From JBEVOS01 sp964563395 (GTDB taxonomy: Bacteria; Pseudomonadota; Alphaproteobacteria; Caulobacterales; Aquidulcibacteraceae), in assembly GCA_964563395.1 (NCBI GenBank), contig CAZLWK010000014.1, forward strand, positions 18,625 through 82,624: a stretch of DNA of 64,000 bases. The letters run 5' to 3'. A program made the translations under genes and the position numbers. The notes beneath the pieces were generated by a model. The model was not told the origin of the DNA and did no database searches. It was given only the letters and a program-made list of their open reading frames with translations. This document shows, piece by piece, positions 51,198 through 59,401 of this stretch (positions are counted from its first letter, which is position 1; each line of letters opens with the position of its first letter).

Positions 51198-51896
51198 ATG
51201 AGCGCGCCTTTTGACGACGCCGACGCGCGGCGCTCCGCCCTGGAGCCGCCGGGCATGGCCAGCGAAGACGATGGCTGGCAGAAGCGCAAAAGCGCGCAGA
51301 CGCGCGTGGCCGTCTTGGAGGCGGCCGTCGATTGCTTGGCGCATTTCGGTTATGCGCGCACGACGACGCAGCTGATCGCGCAGCAGGCCAATATCTCGCG
51401 CGGCGCGATGATGCACCATTACGCGACCAAGCAGGAATTGATCGAGAGCGTCATCGATTACACCTTCTTCAAGCGTCTTGAACGGCTGACGAGCGGCATC
51501 AGGCAACTCAGCGAGCATGAGCGCATCGTCGAGCAGGCCGGCATCGAGCTGTTTTGGCAGACTCTGCTGACGCCCGAATATCAGGCTTATCTGGAATTGG
51601 CCGTAGCGGCGCGCACGGACGCCGAGTTGCGCGCCATCTTCATTCCCAAGGCCAAGCGGTTCGACGCGATCTGGGGCGGCGAGATCGCCTCGATCTTTCC
51701 CGAATGGAGCGACAAGAGCGCCAAGCTGCGCCTTGCGGTCGATTTCTGCATCGCCGCGATGGAGGGGCTGATGCTCAACCGCGAAATCTGGGAGCCGCGC
51801 GCGCGCCGCCAAGCCGTGCGCAAGGTGATCTCGCTGGCGATCTTGATGATCCGCGACGACGATCTCGGCGATCAGGCGCTCGCCTCTTCCCCATGA
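51198..51896 (+). CDS. TetR-family transcription regulator
   Basis: A 232-residue regulator with a 30-residue charged N-terminal extension and a TetR helix-turn-helix at about 35-80 (VLEAAVDCLAHFGYARTT, then ISRGAMMHHYATKQELI). The helical C-terminal domain should bind an inducer, probably a pathway metabolite or its CoA ester. It starts three bases after the acyl-CoA dehydrogenase stop. Candidate operators are the repeats at 49896, 44975 and 44936. It is the only regulator in the 20-kb catabolic region. Confidence 0.9.
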   Translation: MSAPFDDADARRSALEPPGMASEDDGWQKRKSAQTRVAVLEAAVDCLAHFGYARTTTQLIAQQANISRGAMMHHYATKQELIESVIDYTFFKRLERLTSGIRQLSEHERIVEQAGIELFWQTLLTPEYQAYLELAVAARTDAELRAIFIPKAKRFDAIWGGEIASIFPEWSDKSAKLRLAVDFCIAAMEGLMLNREIWEPRARRQAVRKVISLAILMIRDDDLGDQALASSP

Positions 51897-51922
51897 GGCG
51901 CCCGCCCGGCTAAGTCTGCCGG

Positions 51923-52564
51923 ATGGAGAAAGACCCACGCCTGGAAGCGGGCCGGCTGATGTTCGCGGGACCGGTGATATTCGAGCGCGGCGTGGCGGAT
52001 TTCGCGCAGCTGCCGGAGGCGAGCCTGCCGGAGGTGGCGTTCGCTGGGCGATCCAATGTCGGCAAGTCCAGCCTTATCAACGCGCTGACCGGCCGCAAGA
52101 CGCTGGCGCGTGCTTCCGCGGAGCCTGGCCGCACGCGCGAACTGAATTTCTTCAATCTCGGCGAGGCGCTGCGCCTCGTCGATCTGCCCGGCTATGGCTA
52201 CGCCAAGGCGTCCAAGACCGAGATCGCGCGCTGGACCGGATTGATGCGCGACTATTTGCGCGGGCGGCCCACGCTGGCGCGCGTGATGCTGCTGATCGAT
52301 GCGCGCCACGGCCTTAAAGAGAGCGATCTTGAGGTGATGAAGGCGCTCGACGCGGCGGCGGTGAACTATCAGGCGGTGCTCACCAAGGCGGACAAGCTGA
52401 ACGCGGCCGAGCGTGAGACGCGCCTCACCGAAACCATGGAGGCGATCAGGCGCCGCCCGGCCGCGCATCCCATCGTCATCGCGACCAGCGCTGAAAAAGG
52501 CGCCGGCATTCCCGAATTGCGGGCCGAGATCGCCGCGATCGCCGGCTTGACGGAAAAGACCTAG
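51923..52564 (+). CDS. engB: Ribosome biogenesis GTPase YihA/YsxC (EngB)
   Basis: A 213-residue essential GTPase acting in large-subunit assembly. G1 is GRSNVGKSSLIN (42-53), G3 is DLPGYGYA (87-94), G4 is TKADKLN and G5 is ATSAEKG. Length is normal. There is no close operon partner upstream; its stop shares CTAG with a convergent small frame. It marks the right-hand boundary of the catabolic region. Confidence 0.95.
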   Translation: MEKDPRLEAGRLMFAGPVIFERGVADFAQLPEASLPEVAFAGRSNVGKSSLINALTGRKTLARASAEPGRTRELNFFNLGEALRLVDLPGYGYAKASKTEIARWTGLMRDYLRGRPTLARVMLLIDARHGLKESDLEVMKALDAAAVNYQAVLTKADKLNAAERETRLTETMEAIRRRPAAHPIVIATSAEKGAGIPELRAEIAAIAGLTEKT

Positions 52565-52785
52565 TCCGAACGGGCCTTGTCGGCGGCGGGGCGGCGGGGC
52601 CAGCCGCCGCCAGGCGCGGGCTCGCCCCCGGGCTCCTCGGTCCACCCTTTGGTCCCCAACCCGGACGCGTCGACGCCCTTGCGGTAACGCGGCTCGCCTT
52701 GGCCGCCCTTCGGCCCGCGCGTGCGTCTGTCGCGCGCGTCGCGCATGGCTTGTTCGCGATTCTGGGCGTTCTTCGCTTCATCCAT
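52561..52785 (-). CDS. Small charged, probably disordered protein
   Basis: A 74-residue frame rich in Gly, Arg, Lys, Glu and Pro (MDEAKNAQNREQAMRDARD..., then GPKGGQGEPRYRKG and PGGGWPRRPAADKARSD). No fold, signal or motif is evident, and no good ribosome site precedes the ATG. Its position fills the gap between engB and trxB and the amino-acid pattern is not that of an antisense shadow, so it may be real. Confidence 0.42.
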   Translation of the reverse strand: MDEAKNAQNREQAMRDARDRRTRGPKGGQGEPRYRKGVDASGLGTKGWTEEPGGEPAPGGGWPRRPAADKARSD

Positions 52786-52880
52786 GCCGCGCCAACGCGC
52801 CGCGCGGGGTTTAGGTCCGCTAATTTGGAGCGGCGCGCGCGAAGCGCCATATTCCCGCTATTGAGTCGATCCGAAGGCCC

Positions 52881-53834
52881 ATGACCACAATTCACGCCCC
52901 CATCGTCATTCTTGGCTCGGGCCCCGCTGGCCTGACGGCGGCGATCTACGCCGCGCGCGCCATGCGCCATCCGCTCGTGATCAGCGGCCTCCAGCCCGGG
53001 GGCCAGCTGACCATCACCACGGATGTGGAGAATTATCCCGGCTTCAAGGACGTCATCCAAGGCCCTTGGCTGATGGAGCAGATGCAGGCCCAGGCCGAGC
53101 ATGTGGGCGCGAAATTCGCCGCCGACACCATCCTCAAAGCCGATCTTTCGCAGCGGCCGTTCCGCCTCACCGGCGATTCCGGCACGACCTACACCGCCGA
53201 TGCGCTGATCATCGCCACCGGCGCCAGCGCCAAATGGCTGGGCCTCGACAGCGAGAAAAAGTTTCAGGGCTTTGGCGTCTCCGCCTGCGCCACGTGCGAC
53301 GGCTTCTTCTATCGCGGCAAGGAAGTGATCGTCGTGGGCGGGGGCAACACCGCCGTCGAAGAGGCGCTCTATCTGACCAATTTCGCCAGCAAGGTGACGT
53401 TGGTGCATCGCCGCGATCATCTGCGCGCCGAACAGATTTTGCAGGACCGCCTGCTCGCGCACCCGAAAATCTCGGTGGTGTGGGATTCCACGGTCGATGA
53501 AGTGATCGGCGCGGAAGATCCGCTCGGCGTCACGGGCGTGCGCCTCGTCAATCTCAAGACCGGCGCGCACAGCACGCTGAGCGCCGACGGCGTCTTCATC
53601 GCGATCGGCCACGCGCCGGCGACCGAACTCTTCCGCGATCAGCTCAAGATGCGCGCCTCGGGCTATATCGACGTCGTGCCCGGCACGACGCAGACGAGCG
53701 TTCCAGGCGTGTTCGCAGCCGGCGATGTCGCTGACGAAACCTATCGCCAGGCGGTGACGGCCGCGGGCCTCGGCTGCATGGCGGCGCTGGAGGCGGAGCG
53801 CTTCATCGCCGCCTCGGAGCATCTGGCCGCCTGA
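52881..53834 (+). CDS. trxB: Thioredoxin-disulfide reductase
   Basis: A 317-residue low-molecular-weight NADPH-dependent flavoenzyme that reduces thioredoxin. It has the FAD loop GSGPAG (12-17), the redox disulfide CATC (Cys136-Cys139), the NADPH loop GGGNTA (153-158) with HRRDHLRAE for the 2'-phosphate, and a C-terminal FAD motif GVFAAGDVAD. Length and order are standard. A LysR regulator and a histidine kinase follow. Confidence 0.96.
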   Translation: MTTIHAPIVILGSGPAGLTAAIYAARAMRHPLVISGLQPGGQLTITTDVENYPGFKDVIQGPWLMEQMQAQAEHVGAKFAADTILKADLSQRPFRLTGDSGTTYTADALIIATGASAKWLGLDSEKKFQGFGVSACATCDGFFYRGKEVIVVGGGNTAVEEALYLTNFASKVTLVHRRDHLRAEQILQDRLLAHPKISVVWDSTVDEVIGAEDPLGVTGVRLVNLKTGAHSTLSADGVFIAIGHAPATELFRDQLKMRASGYIDVVPGTTQTSVPGVFAAGDVADETYRQAVTAAGLGCMAALEAERFIAASEHLAA

Positions 53835-53841
53835 CGGCGCT

Positions 53842-55644
53842 CTAAGCCGCGATCGCGAGCGTGGGCGCCGCGGGCAGAACAAGACGAAACGCCGTGCCCT
53901 TGCCGACCTTGCTGCGCACGCTCACGCCGCCCTCCATCATCTCCATGAGGCGGCGCGTGATGGTCAGGCCAAGCCCGGTGCCGCCGTGCCGTTTGGCGAC
54001 TTCGCCATCGGCTTGCGTGAACGGCTCGAAAATGCGCGCGGTCTGATCCGGCGTCATGCCAGGGCCGGTGTCGGCCACCACGATCTCAACCGTGCCGTCC
54101 GCGCCCGCGCGCGCGCGCACGCCGATACGGCCCTCTTCGGTGAATTTGGCCGCGTTCGACAGAAGATTGAGGAGGCATTGACGCAGACGGAACGCGTCCG
54201 CCCGCACCAGGAGCGGCGTATCGGGCGCGATCAGCTCGAAGCGATTGCGCTTGGCCTCCACCAGGGGCGCGACCGTGGCGGACACCTCCTGCAGCAAGGG
54301 CCGCAGATCGACGGTCTCGATGGTCACGTCGAGCTTGCCGGCCTCAATCTTGGAAAGGTCGAGAATTTCATTGATGAGGCTGAGCAGATGCTGCGCCGAG
54401 CCGGTGATGCGCTGCGCGTCGCGCGCCAAAGTTTCGTCGTCGCGATCGAGCGCATCGTCGGCGATCATTTCGGCGTAGCCGATGATGGCGTTCAAGGGCG
54501 TGCGCAATTCATGGCTCATGTTCGCCAGGAACGCCGTCTTGTGCGCGCTCGCGCTTTCGGCGGCGTTCGCGCGCGCATCGGCGGTGATGTCCCGCACCGT
54601 CGTGATCCAGATATTCTCCGCCAGATTGAGCGGGCGCGTTTCAACCTCAACGTGGCGCGCGCTCTCGTTGCGGCGAATGACGCGGCGGATGCGCGAATGT
54701 CTATTCTCGTCGAGCGCGCTCATCACCTCGTCGAGCGTGCGTGCGGCGGCGAAACTGGAAAGCTCCCGTCCCACCATCGCATCGGGCGTGGTGGCCAGCA
54801 TGGCCGCGATCTGCGGATTGACATCAAGCACGCGCGCGCGATCGTGCAGCACCACCCCCTCGGCGGTGGCTTCCGCGAGACGGCGAAAGCGCGCCGCCTC
54901 CGCCGCCTTCAGCGCCGCCATGCGCCGATCCGCGAGCGCGAGCACGACAACGACGGCGAACAGCATCGCCGCGCCCACCGCCACGAACAGCGTCAGTTGC
55001 GCGCGATCGGCGGCGGCGGCGACAGCGCCGCTCTCCAAGCCGGGTGTCAGCGTTAAAGCGCCCATGCCGCCGAAATGCAGCGACACCACGCCGACGGCGA
55101 AAGCGAGCGGCGGGCCAAGTCGCGCCGCCATCTTGTGCGTCGCGGCCAGGGCCAACAGCGAGAGGATCGAAAAGCCGATGGCGGCGAGGGTCGAGGCGGC
55201 GATGAGGTCGAGCGACCAAGAGCGCGCGCCCGGCGCGACGATCCCCGCCATGCCGATATAATGGAGGCCGACGAGGGCGAGCCCCAGGATCGCGCCCGCC
55301 GCCGCGCGCCGCAGCGGCGCGCCCGTCTTGGGCAAGATGACGAACGCCGCCGAAGCGCCGGCCACGCCGACCACGATCGATGCCAGCGTGAAGACCGGAT
55401 CGAAGCCGATCGGAAAACCCGGATCGTAAGCCAGCATGGCCAGGAAATGGGTGGCCCAGACGCCCCCGCCCCCCAACAGGCCGGCCAAGAGACGCCAGCG
55501 CAGTGAGGGCCCGCTCGCGCTTGCCGAGAGCGCCCGATCCAGGGCCAGGAAGGCCCCAAAGACGGACATGAGGCACACCGCGACGGCCAGGACCAGCAAG
55601 AGATGGTCGTGTTGCTCAGTGACGCACGCGAGCACGCGGTACAT
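53842..55644 (-). CDS. MHYT-domain hybrid-free sensor histidine kinase
   Basis: A 600-residue membrane kinase. The N-terminal part (about 15-235) is an MHYT sensor with repeated motifs facing the outer membrane leaflet: THFLAML (His66, Met70), LHYIGMAG (His128, Met132) and LHFGGMG (His190, Met194). A PAS domain (about 252-352), HisKA (phospho-acceptor His378 in MSHELRTPL) and ATPase domain (NLLSNAAKF, DTGPGMTPD, GGTGLGLTI) follow. MHYT has been proposed to bind copper and sense oxygen, CO or NO. GGAGG precedes ATG 55644. No receiver is fused and no partner regulator is adjacent. Confidence 0.91.
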   Translation of the reverse strand: MYRVLACVTEQHDHLLLVLAVAVCLMSVFGAFLALDRALSASASGPSLRWRLLAGLLGGGGVWATHFLAMLAYDPGFPIGFDPVFTLASIVVGVAGASAAFVILPKTGAPLRRAAAGAILGLALVGLHYIGMAGIVAPGARSWSLDLIAASTLAAIGFSILSLLALAATHKMAARLGPPLAFAVGVVSLHFGGMGALTLTPGLESGAVAAAADRAQLTLFVAVGAAMLFAVVVVLALADRRMAALKAAEAARFRRLAEATAEGVVLHDRARVLDVNPQIAAMLATTPDAMVGRELSSFAAARTLDEVMSALDENRHSRIRRVIRRNESARHVEVETRPLNLAENIWITTVRDITADARANAAESASAHKTAFLANMSHELRTPLNAIIGYAEMIADDALDRDDETLARDAQRITGSAQHLLSLINEILDLSKIEAGKLDVTIETVDLRPLLQEVSATVAPLVEAKRNRFELIAPDTPLLVRADAFRLRQCLLNLLSNAAKFTEEGRIGVRARAGADGTVEIVVADTGPGMTPDQTARIFEPFTQADGEVAKRHGGTGLGLTITRRLMEMMEGGVSVRSKVGKGTAFRLVLPAAPTLAIAA

Positions 55645-55739
55645 GCCTACCTCCAATCGAAGCGGACATTCGCGCGGCCATGCTTAACGGGCCCTCACCA
55701 TGCACGTGCGGCCTTTCAACTCGACCGCCCCGCCGAGCT

Positions 55740-55753
55740 ATGCAATAATGCAT
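55740..55753. promoter_or_regulatory. Inverted repeat before the LysR-type gene
   Basis: ATGCA-ATAA-TGCAT is a perfect 5-4-5 repeat in an otherwise GC-rich region, 47 bases before the LysR ATG. LysR-type proteins usually bind AT-centred dyads and autoregulate, so this is a plausible operator. Confidence 0.4.
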
Positions 55754-55800
55754 TCCCTTGGACGGCCGGTTTCGCGCCGGGACGCGCGCGGACGCACGGC

Positions 55801-56691
55801 ATGGACTGGGACAAGCTCAAAACCTTCCACTACGCGGCCGAGACCGGCAGCCTCACGGCCGCCGCAGAGAAGCTGGGCGTCAGCCAATCCTCGGTCAGCC
55901 GCCAGATCGCCGCGCTCGAAAGCTCCATGGGCGTGCCGCTATTTCAGCGCCATGCGCGCGGCCTCCTCCTGACGGGGCCGGGCATGGCCCTGCGCGAATT
56001 CACGCGGGAAATGAGTTCGGCGGCCATCATCGCGGAATCGACGCTTAAGGACGCGCGCGAAAAGGTGATGGGCGATCTCAAGATCACCGCGCCGGTGGCG
56101 TTCGGCTCCACATGGCTCGCGCCGCGTCTAGCGCATTTCGCGGATTCCTATCCGGAGACGCGGCTGCAATTGCTGCTCGACGACCGTGAGTACGATCTGT
56201 TGAAGCTCGAGGCCGAGTGCGCGATCCGCCTCTGGGCGGCGACGCACGCGGATCTCATCCAGCGCAAGATTTTGGAGGTGGGCGTCAGCCTTTATGCGGC
56301 GCCCTCCTATCTCGCGCGCCATGGCGCGCCGAGCGCGCCGGACGATCTCGATCAACACCGCATCATCGCCTATCAGGGCGGCTCGGCGACGCTGACGCGC
56401 GAACTCGATTGGGCGCTACGGGCGGGCCGCGAGGATGCGCGCCCACGCACGCCGCATCTTGAGCTCAACAATGTCTATGGAATGCTGCGGGCGGTGGAGA
56501 GCGGCTTCGGCATCGCCAGCGTGCCCGATTATATGGCGCGCGAAAATCCCAACCTCGTGAAAGTGCTGCCCGATCTGCAGGGCCCGCATTTCGACGTCTA
56601 TTTCATCTATCCGAGCGACTTGAAGCGCTCCAAGCGCATCGCCGCCTTCCGGCAATTCCTGATCGAACAGGCGGCGCATTTCGCGGGTTGA
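55801..56691 (+). CDS. LysR-family transcription regulator
   Basis: A 296-residue LysR-type regulator. The winged helix-turn-helix is at about 5-62 (LKTFHYAAETGSLTAAAEKLGVSQSSVSRQIAALE), followed by the linker helix and an effector domain (about 90-290). ATG 55801 gives the standard MDWDKLKTFHYAAE start; the frame is open upstream without family similarity. Proximity to trxB hints at a redox role, but the target is unknown. It converges on the EamA transporter gene with six bases between stops. Confidence 0.92.
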   Translation: MDWDKLKTFHYAAETGSLTAAAEKLGVSQSSVSRQIAALESSMGVPLFQRHARGLLLTGPGMALREFTREMSSAAIIAESTLKDAREKVMGDLKITAPVAFGSTWLAPRLAHFADSYPETRLQLLLDDREYDLLKLEAECAIRLWAATHADLIQRKILEVGVSLYAAPSYLARHGAPSAPDDLDQHRIIAYQGGSATLTRELDWALRAGREDARPRTPHLELNNVYGMLRAVESGFGIASVPDYMARENPNLVKVLPDLQGPHFDVYFIYPSDLKRSKRIAAFRQFLIEQAAHFAG

Positions 56692-56697
56692 ATCGGC

Positions 56698-57531
56698 TCA
56701 ATTGAACCCGATCAACACCGCGCCGCCCGCCACGATCGCGGCCCCAAGCCAGCGCCTCAAGCCCAGCTCCTCGCGCAGGAACATCCACGCGATCAAGGCG
56801 GCGAAGACGACCGACGTTTCGCGTAGCGCGGTGACCTGCGCGACCGGCGCCAATGTCTGCGCGAAGAGCACGATGCCGTAACCGGCCCCGCTCACAAATC
56901 CGGCCGTCAGTCCGCGCTTCCAATCCACGCGAAAGGCGCGCGCAAGCCCTGCGGGTCCGCGCCGCGCCAAGGCGAAAAGCAGAATCGGCGCGGCGGAAAC
57001 AAGCAAACTCCACCCAAGATATTGCGCGGCATTGCCAGTCACGCGCGCGCCGAGCGCATCGAACAATGTGTAGCCGCCGATGGTCGCCGCCGTGAGCAAC
57101 GCCCAAAGCGTTGCATTGAGCGGCGCATTTGGGCTCGCGCCTATTGTCAGCACGCCCGCGCTCACCAGGGCGATGCCGCCCAGCGCGAGCGGCGTGGGGG
57201 TTTCGTGCGCGATCAGGAATGCGAGCAGCGCCGCCACCACTGGCGCAAGGCCACGCGACAGCGTGTAGACATGGCTCAGATCCCCCGTGTCGTACCCCTT
57301 GGTCAGCGCGAACCAATAACAGGAATGCACCACGCAGCTGAGCAGCAGATAGGGCCACGCGGCCGCTGGCGGCGGTCCAAACCAGGCGATCAGCGCGGCC
57401 GCCATCGCCAACCAACCCACGGACACAAGCGCCGAATCCGCGAGCCGATCCGCGCCGCTTTTCAGAAGCGCGTTCCAGCTCGCATGGATCAGCGCCGAGA
57501 TCAGCGCCGCGATAATCGCCGCGACGGGCAA
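56698..57531 (-). CDS. EamA/DMT-family transporter
   Basis: A 277-residue inner-membrane protein of two EamA repeats (about ten helices), with the typical HASWNALLKSGADRL near the N terminus and ETSVVFAALIAWMFLREELG in the second repeat. It starts with TTG 57531, six bases after the aminotransferase stop, without a strong ribosome site, so translational coupling is likely. Members export small metabolites such as amino acids; the pairing with an aspartate aminotransferase makes an amino-acid substrate plausible. Confidence 0.84.
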   Translation of the reverse strand: MPVAAIIAALISALIHASWNALLKSGADRLADSALVSVGWLAMAAALIAWFGPPPAAAWPYLLLSCVVHSCYWFALTKGYDTGDLSHVYTLSRGLAPVVAALLAFLIAHETPTPLALGGIALVSAGVLTIGASPNAPLNATLWALLTAATIGGYTLFDALGARVTGNAAQYLGWSLLVSAAPILLFALARRGPAGLARAFRVDWKRGLTAGFVSGAGYGIVLFAQTLAPVAQVTALRETSVVFAALIAWMFLREELGLRRWLGAAIVAGGAVLIGFN

Positions 57532-57537
57532 TCGGGC

Positions 57538-58743
57538 TCAGCTCAGACTGGCGCAGAAGCGCTGAATGCGCGCGCAGGCGTCTTCCAAGAGCTCGGTGGC
57601 GGTGGCGTAGGAAATGCGGAAGCACGGGCTCGTGCCGAACGCCGCGCCATGCACGACGGCCACGCCTTCGGCCTCGAGCAATTCGGCGGCGAAATCCTCG
57701 TCCGTCATCATCACTTTGCCGCTGGGCGCGCGCTTGCCCATCGCGCCCGCGCAGGACGGATAGACATAGAAGGCGCCTTCCGGCGTCGGGCAGCGCAGGC
57801 CCTGCGCCTGGTTGAGCATCGAGACGACCAGATCGCGTCGGCCCTCGAATAATTTTTGATTGGGCTTGATGAAGGCTTGCGTGCCGTTCAGCGCCTCCAC
57901 GCTCGCCCATTGCGAAATGGACGATGGGTTCGACGTCGATTGGCTCATGATCGCGGCCATGCCCTTGATGATTCCTTCCGGGCCCGCCGCATAGCCGATG
58001 CGCCAGCCGGTCATGGAATAGGCCTTGGAGACGCCGTTCATCGTCAGCGTGCGCTCATAAAGCGCCGGCTCGACCTCGGCGATCGTCTTGAACACGAAGC
58101 CGCCATAGACGAGGTGCTCGTACATGTCGTCCGTCAAAATATAGACGTGCGGGTTGGCGAGCAGCACGGCGGCGATGCCCTTCAGCTCCTCCTCCGTATA
58201 GGCCGCGCCCGACGGGTTCGACGGCGAATTGAGCAGCACCCATTTGGTTTTTTCGGTGATGGCGCGCGCGAGCGTTTCCGGGTTGATCTTGAACTGATCC
58301 TCCAGCCGCGTCTCGACGAACACCGGCGTGGCGCCGGCCAGCAGCGCCATGTCCGGATAGCTCACCCAATAAGGCGCGGGGATCACCACCTCGTCGCCCG
58401 GATCGAGCGTGGCCATGAAAGCGTTGAAGATCACCGCCTTGCCGCCGGGCGAGACGTTCACTTGCGCGCGCGTGTAGGTCAGGCCGTTCTCGCGCTTGAA
58501 CTTGGCGACGATAGCGTCCTTCAATTCCGGAATACCGTCGACGTCGGTGTATTTGGTCTTGCCGTCCTGGATGGCCTTGATCGCCGCCTGCTTGACGTTT
58601 TCCGGCGTGTCGAAATCCGGTTCGCCCGCGCCGAGCGAGATCACGTCCCGGCCCGCGGCTTTCAGCGCGCGTGCCTTGGCGGTCACGGCGAGCGTGGGCG
58701 AGGGCTTGATGCGGCGAAGCGCGGCGGAAACAGGCGCGGGCAT
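57538..58743 (-). CDS. aatA: Aspartate aminotransferase (class I, Ib type)
   Basis: A 401-residue PLP enzyme exchanging amino groups between aspartate/glutamate and 2-oxo acids. The Schiff-base lysine is Lys240 in NGVSKAYSMTGWRIGY. Asp205 and Tyr208 (TDDMYEH) contact PLP, and NSPSNPSG is the carboxylate-binding region. The start MPAPVSAALRRIKPSPTLAVTAKA is standard for alphaproteobacterial enzymes. The ribosome site lies inside a ten-pair hairpin at 58749-58781, which may regulate initiation. Confidence 0.94.
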   Translation of the reverse strand: MPAPVSAALRRIKPSPTLAVTAKARALKAAGRDVISLGAGEPDFDTPENVKQAAIKAIQDGKTKYTDVDGIPELKDAIVAKFKRENGLTYTRAQVNVSPGGKAVIFNAFMATLDPGDEVVIPAPYWVSYPDMALLAGATPVFVETRLEDQFKINPETLARAITEKTKWVLLNSPSNPSGAAYTEEELKGIAAVLLANPHVYILTDDMYEHLVYGGFVFKTIAEVEPALYERTLTMNGVSKAYSMTGWRIGYAAGPEGIIKGMAAIMSQSTSNPSSISQWASVEALNGTQAFIKPNQKLFEGRRDLVVSMLNQAQGLRCPTPEGAFYVYPSCAGAMGKRAPSGKVMMTDEDFAAELLEAEGVAVVHGAAFGTSPCFRISYATATELLEDACARIQRFCASLS

Positions 58744-58748
58744 GAGAA

Positions 58749-58781
58749 TCTAAGGTCCTCCGAAAGGCGGCGGACCTTAGA
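58749..58781 (-). promoter_or_regulatory. Hairpin overlapping the aatA ribosome-binding site
   Basis: TCTAAGGTCC (58749-58758) and GGACCTTAGA (58772-58781) are perfectly complementary over ten bases with a 13-base loop. On the mRNA the structure ends five bases before the aatA ATG. The only good Shine-Dalgarno (GGAGG, bases 58757-58761) spans the stem base and loop. It could sequester the ribosome site in response to a ligand, protein or temperature, or it could be an operator. Confidence 0.6.
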
Positions 58782-58790
58782 CCTCCCGTC

Positions 58791-58815
58791 CGCGCGGCGA
58801 AAGCGGCGCCGCGCG
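58791..58815 (-). terminator. GC hairpin after the DUF6491-like gene
   Basis: CGCGCGGC (58791-58798) pairs with GCCGCGCG (58808-58815), 17 bases after the stop of the minus-strand lipoprotein gene. There is no T run after it, so intrinsic termination is doubtful. Confidence 0.25.
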
Positions 58816-58832
58816 CGAAAATTGCGCGCGTT

Positions 58833-59246
58833 CTAACCAGCCGGCGGCGCGGCAGGCGTGGGCGCGGCCGCCTCGCCGGGCGGGGCGATCTCATCGAGCG
58901 TGCGGATCGGGCACGTATAGCCGGCCACCGACACGCTGCTGAATCGATCGAGCTTGCCCGTGGGCAGAGGCCCCAGCGCGATCGCCTCGCGCCAACGCAA
59001 TTCGCGCGCGCATGGCTCCCACAAGGTGGCGCGATAATAGCGGTTCACACCGGCGCGCAGAATGAGCGAGCGGTCCTCGCCCACCTCGAAGCCCTGCACG
59101 GTCTGCCCTGCGAACGGAATTTCCGCGTCGGCCTGAATCACGCGATACGTGACCGGCGCTTCGGCGGCGCCTTGAGTTTCAGCGGCGGTGGCGCAAGCCG
59201 TAACAAGAGCTACGGACGCACACGCAGCCGCGATGATCGTCTTCAT
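58833..59246 (-). CDS. DUF6491-like lipoprotein
   Basis: A 137-residue exported protein with signal sequence and lipobox VTAC (Cys18). The mature domain has IPFAGQTVQGFEVGEDRSLIL, RYYRATLWEPCARELRW and KLDRFSSVSVAGYTCPIRTLDEI, matching by eye the small DUF6491 family of Caulobacterales-type bacteria, and two cysteines that may pair. The C terminus is Ala/Pro-rich. Function is unknown. It sits between the receptor terminator and aatA. Confidence 0.78.
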   Translation of the reverse strand: MKTIIAAACASVALVTACATAAETQGAAEAPVTYRVIQADAEIPFAGQTVQGFEVGEDRSLILRAGVNRYYRATLWEPCARELRWREAIALGPLPTGKLDRFSSVSVAGYTCPIRTLDEIAPPGEAAAPTPAAPPAG

Positions 59247-59345
59247 CGCTTCTCTCCTTCGGCGCCGTGGCGCCGGTTCGCCCTCGCGCGATCAGATATG
59301 CGTCGCCCCGGCGGCCCCGTCCAGGGACGCGGCGCCGCCCGGGCG

Positions 59346-59378
59346 AAGAAAAAGGCGCCGACCTTGCGGCCGGCGCCT
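59346..59378 (-). terminator. Intrinsic terminator after the large TonB-dependent receptor
   Basis: On the minus strand AGGCGCCG/CGGCGCCT forms an eight-pair stem with a ten-base loop, followed by TTTTCTT. It lies 24 bases after the receptor stop. It is a textbook Rho-independent terminator. Confidence 0.88.
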
Positions 59379-59401
59379 GAAGTCAAACCGTGTCTCGGAG
59401 C

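Noticed and set aside
31914..51896. Catabolic region as a recently acquired genomic island
   Set aside because: Base composition and codon style look the same as flanking genes, and no tRNA, direct repeats or integrase border it. Older transfer cannot be excluded.
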